Assembly: GCA_965220485.1 (NCBI GenBank)
Contig: OZ244832.1
Span: 2,666,001 to 2,730,000, forward strand
Direction of reading: 5' to 3'
Source of the DNA: Aldehydirespirator sp965220485
GTDB taxonomy: Bacteria > Actinomycetota > Acidimicrobiia > Acidimicrobiales > Aldehydirespiratoraceae
Length of the DNA: 64,000 nt
Numbering within the stretch: the stretch's first letter is position 1; each line of letters opens with the position of its first letter. The notes below the pieces were generated by a model that was not told where the DNA came from, made no database searches, and saw nothing but the letters and a program-made list of their open reading frames with translations. Positions 7,732 through 16,391 of this stretch are shown here, in pieces. The position numbers and the translations under genes were made by a program.

Positions 7732-8882
7732 TCATATCGCTTGGATGTGGTGTGCCCAATCCTCCATGAGTGGCCGGCGCCGGTCGATCATGTCAGATCG
7801 CTGATAGGCGCCCTCGACTCCCTTGACGGCGTGTCCAAGGCACATCTCCGCGAGGTCCCGAGGCACCCCGGTGTCTGAGCACCAGGACCGAAACGCGGAT
7901 CTCATGCCGTGGGGGGTTCCGTCGATGGTGAGTTCTCGCATCAGTTTGGGGAACGCTTCGTTGGTGAGCGCCCGCCCGGTGGTCGGGCTCGGAAACACGA
8001 GTTCGTCGCTGCTGGCGATGCCGCGGGCTTGTGCGAGCACTTCCAGCGCCCGGGACGACAGCGGCACCCTTAGGGCCGTACTGGTCTTGGTCCGCTCCGG
8101 TGGGATCGTCCAAACCTCGGCAGCAATGTCGAACTCGCTCCAGTTGGCACCTCGCCTGAGCGGGCTGCTGTGAGCGTGAGGAACTCCAATCCCAACTTGG
8201 CCGCCTCGCTGGCCTTCGACGCCCGGATCTTCTCCAACGCGGCTGCCACTTCGCTGTGATGAAGGGCGCGGTGGTGGGTGGGTTTGTCGCTGTGGCGAGG
8301 CAACGCAGCCACCGCAGCGGCAGTGGGGTCGTCGGTCCGGAAGCCTGCGCCCATAGCCCATCTCAAGATCACCGAGATGCGCTGTGCGAGCCGTCTAGCC
8401 GTTTCTGGACGGGTGGTCCATGGGTCGGCAAGAACGGCGAGGATGTCGCCCACGACGATGCGATCGACCCGCTTGGCGCCGAGCTGGGGCAGCACATAGG
8501 TCTTGAGGCTTGCCCGCCACTGCTGCTCGGAGCGGCTTCCGGGCTTCCACTGGCGAGCGTGCAGAGCTATCACCGACTCGGCGGCTTCTTCGAAGCTGGG
8601 AACACCGTCACCTCTGGGATCGCGGCCCGCCTCGACGGCGCGACGGTTCTCGATGCACTTGGCGCGCGCTTCGGCCAGCGTGACAATCGGGTAGACGCCA
8701 AGCCCGATCATGACGGGCCGGCCACCGACATAGAGTCGCTGGCTCCAGGTCTTCGACCAGCGGCCGCTTCGGGTGGGCCGCACCAGTAGGCTCAGTCCAT
8801 GTCCTCCGCGGCCGTCTCCATAGCGTCCGGGCTCATTGACCGTGCACACGAATGCGGCAGTCAGCGTCTTGGGTCGATTCAT
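7732..8882 (-). pseudogene. P4-type tyrosine recombinase (integrase), frameshifted
   Basis: The N-terminal arm-binding part (GLSLLVRPTRSGRWSKTWSQ; RLYVGGRPVMIGLGVYPIVT) is the DUF4102-type domain of P4-like integrases. A core-binding helical region follows, then LEFLTLTAARSGEV with the first catalytic Arg. The frame then shifts near 8146-8156 and continues with the rest of the catalytic domain (HGMRSAFRSWCSDTGV with H-x-x-R, and EMCLGHAVKGVEGAYQRSD with the last His and Tyr). The expected text would be 'GEVRGANWSE'. The sequence fits loss of one copy of a 7-bp GCGAGGT direct repeat. Without correction, the product lacks the catalytic core. Integrases of this type usually insert at tRNA genes; the nearest tRNA remnant is at 12.7 kb. 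Confidence 0.85.
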
Positions 8883-8973
8883 GCGTACTCTTTCTGTTAT
8901 TACTTTCTAAGTGGTAACGGATGATACGAGTTGAGTATGCATGGAGCAACTACCGACCTCGTAGAGAGTAGCT

Positions 8974-10134
8974 CTATGCCCTTTGACCAGCACTTATGAT
9001 GACAGATGAGAACGGACGACTACGGGAGAGGAAAGCGGCCATCGCGGCCTGCTCCTCCGCGGTGAGGCCCAACTCCTCGATGCTCACCTCCAGAGTCTCC
9101 TCGTCACCAGCCGGACCGCCCGCCGACGGATCTTCAGGATCTGGAACGTCGAACAGCGTGAACACCGCTCTATCGCCCGCTGTCGTGACCCAGACAACAT
9201 CCTTGCTCTCGGGCAGCGGGCCGCGGTCTTCGAGCAGCCCCCGCGCATCGAGCGTCGTGTAGCTCTGGACCACGAGCACGATCCTCTCACCCGACACCAG
9301 TGCCGACGTCACCGCCGAACGCTCCACCAGCCATGGCGACGACACCACCGGGTCGGCAGGGACGTCGATGTCCAACTCCGTCCAGGTGGTGCCCTCATCG
9401 TCGGAGAAGAACACCAGGCTCGACGAAGGGCCGAAACGCGCGTAGCTGAGACGCTCCGAGCTGGTGTCCAGGCCAGCGACGAGCCAGCGGTCGCCGGAAA
9501 TGTCGACCTGATCGGGACTCACACCGTCGGGCATGGGCACCTCGGACCAGTCGGTGCCGTTGCTGGTGACGAAGACCTGTGCGGTCGGGTAGACCGGCCC
9601 GCCGCCGTAGTCCTGCGCGCCGACGAAGGGCCGGGCCCGAGCAAGCACGCGGCCGTCGCCCACCGACTGGAGAATGGAAGAGTTCTCGATGCCGGACTCG
9701 ATCTCGGTCCATTCCAGCACCGGCCCCGTCGACAGCTCCTCGGGTGTCAGCGCCTGGGGCTCGGAGGGCTCATCCCCCTCGACGCCGGTGGGCTCGTCCT
9801 CCCCGATGCCGGCAGACCGCTCGTCCTCCCCGATGCCGATGGGCTCGTCCTCCCCGATGCCGGCCCCGCCGACGCCGCCTGAGTCGGACGCCCCCGCGGG
9901 TGCGGCGCCCGCGGCGTCCGGGCCGGGTTCGTCGCCAGTCTCCGGCGCGCCGGGATCGGGGACGGGAGGATCTTCGGCGGTGACAACAACCGTCCCCGTG
10001 TCGTCGCGGAGCGCGTTCCAGGCCAGGACGCCACCGACCACCAGCGCGGCACAGGCCACGGCGGTGCCGACCACCCGCCGGGCAGTTAGATGACGCACGA
10101 CCCTGCGATTCTGTTCGCGGTCGGGTATGGGCAA
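8974..10134 (-). CDS. Membrane-anchored extracellular protein with BNR/sialidase-like repeats
   Basis: 386 residues. After a basic N-terminus there is one membrane segment (VVGTAVACAALVVGGVLAW, about 20-40), then a low-complexity linker with GIGEDEP-type repeats (near 9788-9863). The extracellular part carries Asp-box-like motifs (FVTSNGTDWSEV and FFSDDEGTTWTEL) as in sialidase/BNR beta-propellers. Only about two such repeats are present, so the propeller is incomplete, and the C-terminus ends close to the broken integrase, so truncation is possible. No catalytic residues can be assigned. Probably a surface or binding protein. Confidence 0.6.
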   Translation of the reverse strand: MPIPDREQNRRVVRHLTARRVVGTAVACAALVVGGVLAWNALRDDTGTVVVTAEDPPVPDPGAPETGDEPGPDAAGAAPAGASDSGGVGGAGIGEDEPIGIGEDERSAGIGEDEPTGVEGDEPSEPQALTPEELSTGPVLEWTEIESGIENSSILQSVGDGRVLARARPFVGAQDYGGGPVYPTAQVFVTSNGTDWSEVPMPDGVSPDQVDISGDRWLVAGLDTSSERLSYARFGPSSSLVFFSDDEGTTWTELDIDVPADPVVSSPWLVERSAVTSALVSGERIVLVVQSYTTLDARGLLEDRGPLPESKDVVWVTTAGDRAVFTLFDVPDPEDPSAGGPAGDEETLEVSIEELGLTAEEQAAMAAFLSRSRPFSSVIISAGQRA

Positions 10135-11180
10135 CAGCGAGTGTTACGAGAAATCGAAATCTCGGAAACTTCTAGGGTGCCTGTCATCTTCCCGCCGAAC
10201 TCTCCCGTCAACCAGTACTGATTCTGAAATCCACTGAAAATCAACTGCTCGGCGCGGAGCCGGCCCGCTGCCGCCAGACAAACCACAAGGACGAGCATCG
10301 TGACTCCGAAAAACATCGTCCCGAACCCTGCTCCGAAAGTGGCGCCGAACAGGTCGATCACCCTGACGATGAACACGACGAACAACGCCAGCGAGGACAG
10401 CACCATAGCCAGCGCCCGCCGCTGCGCCGCGCCCAGCACGATCACCGCCGCCGCCCACAGCCCGCCGGCGGCCAGCCAACCGGCGGGCGCAAACGCAAAC
10501 GCGCAGGACGCGCCGAATCCCATGAGCCATATCATTCCCTCCCAGATTCGCACCGAGAAACGGTCCGGCAGCCGCTGCCGCAGAGGTGTGAACGTGAAGA
10601 AGCTGTACGACAGTATGACCAGCGCCATTGCCCGGCCCGGGCCGCTGTCGATCCCGCCCAGCGCGGTGACGCCGCAGGTCGACAACAGCCTCGTCGCGGT
10701 GGGCAGCCAGACCCACTCTCGCTGCCAGACCGCGATCCCGGTCGCGGCGGCCGCGCCGGCGATCAGGACGAAATAGAACCAGGACGTATCCTGCACCGCG
10801 GCGGCGATCACCAGCGCCACGCCGAGCGTTGACGAGGCGACGAACGTGATCCACGAAGCGGTCGAAGCAGAAATCCTCCCGCGCCGCGCCGCGAGCCGAA
10901 CAGCCTCCTCTACCAGCGTCACGGCCACCACCATCAGCGCCAGGGCCGTCCAGACCGAGATCTCCGACAGAGGGTCCAGCAGCGGCAGCGCAACTCCCAG
11001 TCTCTCCTCGCTGCCGGTCGCCAACGCCAGCGGCAACAGAACCCATCCAAACACGGCCCACGCCCCAGCCACCCGCGAACGAAGCCACTGAACCCCGTTT
11101 GTTGGACTCGGTTTGTGGGAGTCAGGCGGCGCGTGGTTGTTGTTGGTGGCGTCGCTCGAACTCGGCGGGCGAGGAGGCAT
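10086..11180 (-). CDS. Polytopic membrane protein, N-terminus altered by an IS remnant
   Basis: About nine hydrophobic segments between residues 40 and 330 (for example AVFGWVLLPLALAT, ALALMVVAVTLVEEAV, FYFVLIAGAAAATGIAVW, MALVLSSLALFVVFIV). The first 30 residues overlap the end of an IS3-type transposase read in another frame, so the native start may have been lost or may lie further in. The last 15-20 codons overlap the start of the BNR-like gene, suggesting translational coupling. I recognise no family. Confidence 0.6.
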   Translation of the reverse strand: MPPRPPSSSDATNNNHAPPDSHKPSPTNGVQWLRSRVAGAWAVFGWVLLPLALATGSEERLGVALPLLDPLSEISVWTALALMVVAVTLVEEAVRLAARRGRISASTASWITFVASSTLGVALVIAAAVQDTSWFYFVLIAGAAAATGIAVWQREWVWLPTATRLLSTCGVTALGGIDSGPGRAMALVILSYSFFTFTPLRQRLPDRFSVRIWEGMIWLMGFGASCAFAFAPAGWLAAGGLWAAAVIVLGAAQRRALAMVLSSLALFVVFIVRVIDLFGATFGAGFGTMFFGVTMLVLVVCLAAAGRLRAEQLIFSGFQNQYWLTGEFGGKMTGTLEVSEISISRNTRCCPYPTANRIAGSCVI

Positions 11181-11205
11181 CGGCTACGTGCTCGTCACAC
11201 CCTTC
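11085..11205 (-). mobile_element. IS3-family remnant: 3' end of transposase and terminal sequence
   Basis: In one minus-strand frame the sequence reads ASSPAEFERRHQQQPRAA followed by TGA. This resembles the C-terminus of IS3-family (IS51-like) orfB products, which often end 'SPAEYExxH...AA'. The bases after the stop (CTCCCACAAACCGAGTCC) resemble the right end of such elements. Everything upstream is gone, and the ABC-2 permease gene is cut at this point. Confidence 0.5.
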
Positions 11206-11513
11206 CAATAACTACTTTCTCGTCGGGACCCATTTGAAGGTCGGCCTTCTGCTCTCAGTACCGCGATACGGGTTGCCAGGTTGCCGTATGCGGCGACGAC
11301 GACTGCGAAGGCAAGCACGCCGGGCACAACGAAGTCGATCGCCTTGATATCGGTGCGATCACCCAGATCGTCGCCCGAGTTGATCGTGCCGAGCAGCGCC
11401 AAGAGCACGAGCGGAAGCAAGAACGTGAAGATCACATATTCGGGATTCCGCCAGAATGCTCGCTGTTCAAGCTTTGCCTGTCGGCCTACTCGGACAAGGC
11501 GCGCAGCCGTCAC
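11184..11513 (-). pseudogene. ABC-2 type permease, truncated to the N-terminal third
   Basis: Starts with ATG overlapping the stop of the ATPase gene (ATGA), as in an operon. The N-terminus is typical of ABC-2 permeases: LVRVGRQAKLEQRAFWRNPE, a first helix FTFLLPLVLLALLG, then IDFVVPGVLAFAVVVAAYGN. Family homology ends after RIAVLRAEG, about 75 residues in; the remaining residues come from unrelated sequence next to the IS3 remnant. The transporter cannot be complete. Confidence 0.8.
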
Positions 11514-12441
11514 GGTTCCGTACCCGCTGCGCTCGGACGCTCCCCAACCAAAGCAAGGTAGGTCTTCTCCAAGCTTGGTGGCTGGATTCGAAGGCTGGCG
11601 TAGGCACGCTGCGCGGCTCGCTCGTCAAGCATCTCGATTCTGCGGACAAGCGCGCCGACGTCGTCAATCTCGCCTTCCACAGTTTCGTCGTTGGCCTTTA
11701 GCCCCGGGAATTCGCTAGCGAGCACCCTCGCTTCGTCGGACGGAATCCGAAACGAGATGGTTACGCCCAGACCAGCCAACTGGGCCAACTCTTGGGGACT
11801 TCCGATCGTTCCGGCTGCGCCGTCCCAGAGCACGGCGACCCTGTCGGCGAGATGCTCGGCCTCATCGAGGTAGTGGGTAGTGAGCAGTACCGTCTTGCCT
11901 AGATCACGCAGACCGATGATGGTCTCCCAGCAGCGCGCTCGGGACTCGGGATCGAAGCCGGTTGTCGGCTCGTCGAGAAAAATGACCTCTGGATCGCCCG
12001 CGACGGCTAGGGCGAAGTCGAGTCGCCGGCGCTGTCCACCGGAGAGCTTCCGAACCAACTTCTTCTCGTCGCTGCGAAGACCAACCAGATCGAGAATCTC
12101 GTCGTAGGGCAGCGGATCGTGGTAGTAGGACCGCCAAGTCTCGATCATTTCGCCCACGCGCAGGTATTTCGGGAACCCGCTCTCCTGGAGTACTACCCCG
12201 ACGCGTCGGCAAAGGGTGTCGCCAGACGCGGCCGGGTCATGTCCAAGGATCCGGACCGCTCCAGCGTCAGGCGCAAGGAATCCCTCCAGAATCTCCAGAG
12301 TGGTGGTCTTGCCCGCACCGTTCGAGCCCAGCAGGCAGAAGATCTCCCCCCGCTCAATGGAAAACGAGAGCTCGTGCAGCACCGACTGGACCCGAAGGAT
12401 TTCGACACCCTGTCGACCTCGACCACCGGCGTCACGACCAC
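11510..12441 (-). pseudogene. ABC transporter ATPase (drug/antibiotic export type), frameshifted near the N-terminus
   Basis: The first codons (GTG 12441; VVVTPVVEVDRVSKSFGS) are in one frame. From about 12390 on, the rest is in another: VLHELSFSIERGE, Walker A LLGSNGAGKTTTLEILEGF, signature RKLSGGQRRRLDFALAVAG, Walker B VIFLDEPTTGFDP and H-loop VLLTTHYLDEAEHLADRV, to 11510. The domain is otherwise full length, with the C-terminal extension of export ATPases. A loss of about two bases explains the shift. The partner permease is truncated, so the transporter is probably dead. Confidence 0.8.
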
Positions 12442-12629
12442 TCTCCCATCGCGGCCTCGATCGTCCGCAGCACCAGTTCCGACTCCTGTATGGCCGTGAA
12501 ACGGTGTCCAACATACTCGATGACAGAGAACGACGCCGACGAATGTACCGACCATGCACGAGCGTCTTCGCATGATCCGGGACAACACAACAGCCATTTC
12601 GGGACCGCCGACTTGAGAGTCGGCACCAT
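12432..12629 (-). pseudogene. Fragment upstream of the ABC genes, possibly an alpha/beta-hydrolase C-terminus
   Basis: 65 codons ending with a stop that overlaps the ABC ATPase start. The tail contains IEYVGHRFTAIQESELVLRT, which recalls the 'xxGHxF' histidine region and last helix of alpha/beta hydrolases. The upstream part ends where tRNA-linked duplicated sequence begins (12628), so the gene was probably cut by the island. The family call is weak. Confidence 0.3.
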
Positions 12630-12758
12630 TAGGAGATCGGCCCGGACGCGGTGAAGCCCAAGTCAGAGCATGTGCTCTCGACTCGGGCTTCAGGTGGTGG
12701 CGGGGGTAGTGTGTGGCGGGGGTAGGAATTGAACCTACGCCGACCTTCGGGTCATGAG
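12628..12758 (-). repeat. Duplicated tRNA-Met 3' end with downstream hairpin: left attachment-like site
   Basis: This stretch matches 18553-18665 with some divergence. It includes the sequence downstream of the tRNA, a hairpin (about 12658-12691) and the 3' half of the initiator tRNA up to the anticodon (12714-12758), with a 2-bp insert in the T-arm region. The 5' half is missing, so it is not a working tRNA. A 'TTAGAAAATCCATTAGAAG' motif also occurs at both ends (about 12880 and 18545). It fits the target duplication left by a tRNA-integrating island. Confidence 0.75.
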
Positions 12759-12964
12759 TTGCTTCCGGGCCGTGTCAAGCTGTGTCAGCCTGTGCCAGAA
12801 AGTGCCTCTGAAGTGGCCTTTCGCGAATCCGGCGTGCCAGGCGGTGCCTGTGGATAACGCTCCGTGCCACCCCGTCCATTAGAAAATCCATTAGAAGTCT
12901 GCGCCCAAGCTCAGCCTGTAGGTGATCAGGCGACGATTGGACTGCCAACAGCTAGACCGCACTC

Positions 12965-13900
12965 TCAGGGTGCCGACGACACGTGAGCATCGTTCCCCGG
13001 CGCAGGGGCCAATATGAGCTGCTGGCCGTTTGACACGAGTCCGCCGCGATAAGTCGGGTACTGCTTACCCCGAGGCGCCGCGCTCTCGTCGGCCTCCAAG
13101 CCCCAAGAGGTCCATCCTCCCCGGGAATAACGTGCGAACATCTCAAGGTAGGGCGCCGGGGAGCAGGCTTCGATGATCTCGTACTGCTCGTCGGGCTTAC
13201 GGGAGTGCTCCCGCTTGCGCGTCTCAATGATGTTGACCTGGCGCCGGCCGGGGGAGAGCGTACGCATGCTTCCGCGGACCCCAAAGAGAATCAGCTCAGT
13301 CACATTCCTGAAGTAGAAGCCGACACCTCGTCCATCTGGACCTCCGTCCTTGCGACGCTTCGCCCAGACGATGTTGGACTTGTACTGGAACCCCCAAGAC
13401 TCCAGCACTCGCAGGCCGTCAGCGATGAGCGCGTTGGGCACCCACAGATACAGGTGTGCCGTGTCTGCCATCACGCGAGCCACCGGAAGAGCGCAGAGCT
13501 CGGCGGTCGTCATCGTGTCGTAACGCGAGAGGCGCCGGTGCTCGGGCGCCACCTTGCCTGTCCGATTCAGGAACCGCCATGGTGGGTCTGCCAGAACCGT
13601 GCGGAAGCCCCGGCCAGAGAGCTGGGCCAGGTCGTCGCGAGCCAGCTGCGCTCCTTCGTGGCAGAGGGCTGCCTCAGCGACCGCGGCATCCGACTTCGCT
13701 TGGAGTCGGACCTCATAACCGAGCGAGTCGGCTATTGCCGACAGCGTCGAGAGGGTCGGATTGTGACTGCCGTCCTTGCCCAGCAGCCTCCGAACGCCTG
13801 CCGCTTGCATGTCAGCTCGGCGTGCGAGGTCGGCTCTCGTGAGTCCGCTGCGTCGCAGCGCCTCGCGGAGGTCGTTGTGTATTGCGGCTTGTTCGGCCAT
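12965..13900 (-). CDS. MT-A70-family DNA adenine methyltransferase fused to an N-terminal XRE-type HTH
   Basis: 311 residues. The first 65 residues form a helix-turn-helix (LRRSGLTRADLARRADMQ, then a second helix region and TLSTLSAIADSLGYEVRL). The MT-A70 domain starts about residue 95 with VLADPPWRFL (the DPPW catalytic motif), followed by YDTMTTAELCALPV, HLYLWVPNALIADGLRVLESW and YKSNIVWAKRR, and ends with the ARYSRGGWTSWGLE cofactor-loop region. Predicted reaction: N6-methylation of adenine in DNA. The divergent neighbour is a BglII-like nuclease, so this is the modification enzyme of a type II system. The fused HTH could also control expression across the 85-bp shared promoter (inference). 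It appears intact, whereas the nuclease is broken. Confidence 0.85.
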   Translation of the reverse strand: MAEQAAIHNDLREALRRSGLTRADLARRADMQAAGVRRLLGKDGSHNPTLSTLSAIADSLGYEVRLQAKSDAAVAEAALCHEGAQLARDDLAQLSGRGFRTVLADPPWRFLNRTGKVAPEHRRLSRYDTMTTAELCALPVARVMADTAHLYLWVPNALIADGLRVLESWGFQYKSNIVWAKRRKDGGPDGRGVGFYFRNVTELILFGVRGSMRTLSPGRRQVNIIETRKREHSRKPDEQYEIIEACSPAPYLEMFARYSRGGWTSWGLEADESAAPRGKQYPTYRGGLVSNGQQLILAPAPGNDAHVSSAP

Positions 13901-13985
13901 AGTCTCACCGTACCATAAATGTTACAAATAGCGGAGTATCCTGCTGGAGCCCCTCCGAAGCGCCTGAGCGCCTAACCTCACGGCA

Positions 13986-15126
13986 GTGGACCTCACCAAG
14001 AGCTTCGTCGAGGAACTGCCCCGAAACATATTGAATAGGTATGACATCCTTGAGGTGAGGATGGCCACTCGCGTGCTTTCTGCCCTCAACTCGTCAGAGT
14101 TCAAGGACATCTTGGCGGTGCTCGGAACCTTAGTTCTCGAAGAGGACGACGTGCTAGGTGGCTGGTGTTAAATGGCAATTTGCCACAATTCGCAAGTCGC
14201 TGACCTGGGGTTTTGTGACCGCAAAACCTCCATTTCGGGAGTTTGGCACCAGCCACCTAGGCGCGGGCAAGAACAAGTCCCGCATCGCGCAGCGGCTTGA
14301 CGAAGCCTTCCGGGAGCAGGGGTGGCGGGAGGTCAGGCACGACATCGTCATCTCGTCGGTTCGGACGGTCCAGCCGTACCCGAGAGCCAAGGGCCGGAGG
14401 CCGTCAGAGGGACTCGGGCCGCTCATCGTCAACGAGGGCTACAAGGTCGACAACTTCAAGAACAGAGTGGCCCTTGACGTCGAATGGCACGCCAAGGACG
14501 GGAACCTTGACCGCGACCTTGCCGCGTATCGGGCCCTCTATGACGCCGGAATCATCGATGTGGGAGTGATCATCACACGAGGCCATACGAGCCTGCGCTC
14601 GCTAGCGCTGAGCATGAATCCTGCTACAGCGAAGTTCAAGACGACGACAACAACCAGCATCGAGAAACTGGAGCCACGACTCACACGCGGCGATTCCGGC
14701 GGGTGCCCAGTCGTTGCCGTCGCCATCACCTCAGAGTGCAGGCCACTACGGTGGCACGAACATGACATCGAGGCGAAGGCGCGGGCGTTGCTAACCTCGC
14801 GATCTTTGGGCATTTGCCGCTGCTCCCTCGGCAGATGCGGGATGCACAGCGTGCTACCCGCCGTGAACAGCGCCCAAGGGGACTCGACATGGAAACTTCA
14901 CATCTGCGAAGCCGCTTTGAGGGCTGCCGGCACAGCTCGATGCAGGAAGGCAGTGCGGAAATGGGCAAGAAAGATGGTGATGGCATCGACGTTCAACGAG
15001 TTTGACCGGGCTGAGCCGGCTCAGCCCGGTGAGGAGAATCGGAAGACGGCCCTTGAGCTGGCGAGACTCGTGTGCAAGTGGCTACCCGAAGAGGTGAAGG
15101 AGCTGCTGACGGAGAACGACCGGTGA
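13986..15126 (+). pseudogene. BglII/BstYI-like type II restriction endonuclease disrupted by a miniature element
   Basis: Starts at GTG 13986. The first 58 codons run to ...EEDDVL, then the 99-bp element plus CTAG (103 bp) shifts the frame. Removing it rejoins D-V-L-G-A-G-K-N-K-S. The continuation holds FKNRVALDVEWHAKDGNLDR and DLAAYRALYDAGIIDVGVII, matching the core of BglII-family nucleases with the acidic E-V-E/D-x-E type active site (here D-V-E-W-H). The C-terminal 100 residues are less clearly part of the family, and a further break near 14810 is possible. A GTG inside the element could start an N-terminally truncated product. Loss of nuclease with retained methyltransferase is a stable end state. 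Confidence 0.75.
14158..14256 (-). mobile_element. 99-bp miniature element, copy 4, inverted relative to the others
   Basis: Begins GTGGCTGGTG and ends CACCAGCCAC, flanked by CTAG at 14154-14157 and 14257-14260. It is inside the BglII-like nuclease gene. In this orientation one frame is open through the whole element and continues into the downstream gene. Confidence 0.9.
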
Positions 15127-15279
15127 GGTCGGAGACAAAGCAGCCCGGAAGCAGGAGAATCTGAGCGAAGGATTCGACATCCGACCTCCTGGCTAACGCG
15201 CGGGAACGCCCAGTGGCTGCCCCGTTCTCGTCGTGGTCATCACTCAATACTCTCATCAAGTCCTGAGCGCAAGCGGCAG

Positions 15280-16209
15280 GTGGTCTTGATGTCGGCTGGT
15301 GCTGCGCCGTCGCTGCAGGACGCGCAGCGGGCCGCTGATGCTGTCGCTCATCTGGATGCGGGCATCGTGTTGGTGTATGGGTCGGTCGCTTTGGGCACCG
15401 CCACCGAGGACTCCGACATCGACTTGTGTTTGGTGTTTGACGACCTGGGCGACTACAGCCAGCGCCAGTCGCTTAAGAACACCGCCCAGGACGCGGTGAG
15501 ACAGGCCACCGGCAAGCCCGCGAATGTGCGTGTGTGCGATCGGCCCGAGTGGAGGGCGCTGCGTGAGTGCGTGTCCAGCTTCGAGCGTCACATCGCCAGT
15601 CATGCGGTGGTGCTGCGGGAGCGGCCGCCACGACACGACGACTGGGACAAGCAGATACCGGGCCCGGTGACTTCAGCCGAGCTGGCCGAGCGGATACTGG
15701 GCAACGTGGACTTGCCATTGATCCAGCTCAGCGCTGAGTTGAACCTGTGCGGCAACGCGCACGCCGATCACGCCCAAGAGACGGGCACCATGTCCCCAGC
15801 AGATGACGAGACGTGGGTTCACCGGCGCTTGCGCCGCTACCGCGCCGAAGTGTGCGTTAGGGCGCTCGCGGTGATCGAGATCTCGCTGATCGCTGTGAAC
15901 CACTCGCTGCCGGGGCCTCATCTGCCCAAGCTCGCGCTGGATGTCGCCGGCGCGATAGAGGCGATGCCGCTGCGCGACACTGAGCGGGCCGCGCTGCAAG
16001 CTGCCGTCGCCGGCCTCGACCGTTGCGCCGCGGTCGACTTCAGGGACAACCTGCGCTCGCGTCCGTCGGCCGCTTCGACAGTCAGGTCCACGAAGCGCTG
16101 CGTGGCCGAGCCGGGCGCGTCCAAGGCCCAATCGACGGCCTCGCATGTGTTTCGGAAGGCCGTCTCGAAGCTCGTGAGCCCGAGCGCCTCCACCGGGATG
16201 CCGTGGTGA
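15280..16209 (+). CDS. Nucleotidyltransferase (MNT)-HEPN fusion, C-terminus replaced
   Basis: The start is GTG 15280 or ATG 15289. Residues 25-60 carry the minimal nucleotidyltransferase motif: VYGSVALGTATEDSDIDLCL, with G-S and the D-x-D metal ligands. A second helical region from about residue 175 (RRYRAEVCVRALAVIEISLI) resembles a HEPN domain, as in kanamycin-nucleotidyltransferase-like or HEPN/MNT toxin-antitoxin proteins; here both parts are in one chain. From about 16030 onwards the frame is antisense to a restriction-enzyme fragment, so the true C-terminus was lost at a recombination junction. The role is unknown; a two-part toxin-antitoxin origin is possible. Confidence 0.6.
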   Translation: MVLMSAGAAPSLQDAQRAADAVAHLDAGIVLVYGSVALGTATEDSDIDLCLVFDDLGDYSQRQSLKNTAQDAVRQATGKPANVRVCDRPEWRALRECVSSFERHIASHAVVLRERPPRHDDWDKQIPGPVTSAELAERILGNVDLPLIQLSAELNLCGNAHADHAQETGTMSPADDETWVHRRLRRYRAEVCVRALAVIEISLIAVNHSLPGPHLPKLALDVAGAIEAMPLRDTERAALQAAVAGLDRCAAVDFRDNLRSRPSAASTVRSTKRCVAEPGASKAQSTASHVFRKAVSKLVSPSASTGMPW

Positions 16210-16391
16210 GCGGAGATCATCAGCCCGAAGTACTCGATCCAGTCGGGCTCGGCGGTGATCCAGGTCGGTTCTGATTCTGGGAAATGGACCCGGGGCGGGT
16301 CGGCGAGAGAATCGACCATGCGGGCTACGAACCGCACGCCCATCGGCGACAGGTCGTCGATGCTCCGCTTGAGGGCCTCCCGGTCGCTCAC
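16025..16391 (-). pseudogene. Type II restriction endonuclease, N-terminal fragment
   Basis: The start (ATG 16391) overlaps the stop of the methyltransferase gene (ATGA). The sequence REALKRSIDDLSPMGVRFVA, DWIEYFGLMISAHHG, GLTSFETAFRNTCEAV and RRLSLKSTAA resembles the N-terminal half of a nuclease family I recall beside TSPPY methyltransferases. Homology stops after about 122 residues, at the junction with the MNT-HEPN gene. The catalytic half is missing, so it should be inactive. The family assignment is from memory. Confidence 0.55.

Noticed and set aside
9579..9983. Plus-strand Arg/Pro-rich frame over the BNR-like gene
   Set aside because: Antisense shadow of the GIGEDEP linker region; no protein features.
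12714..12758. Second tRNA-Met gene
   Set aside because: Only the 3' half is present, with a 2-bp insertion and no acceptor 5' strand, so it cannot fold as a tRNA.
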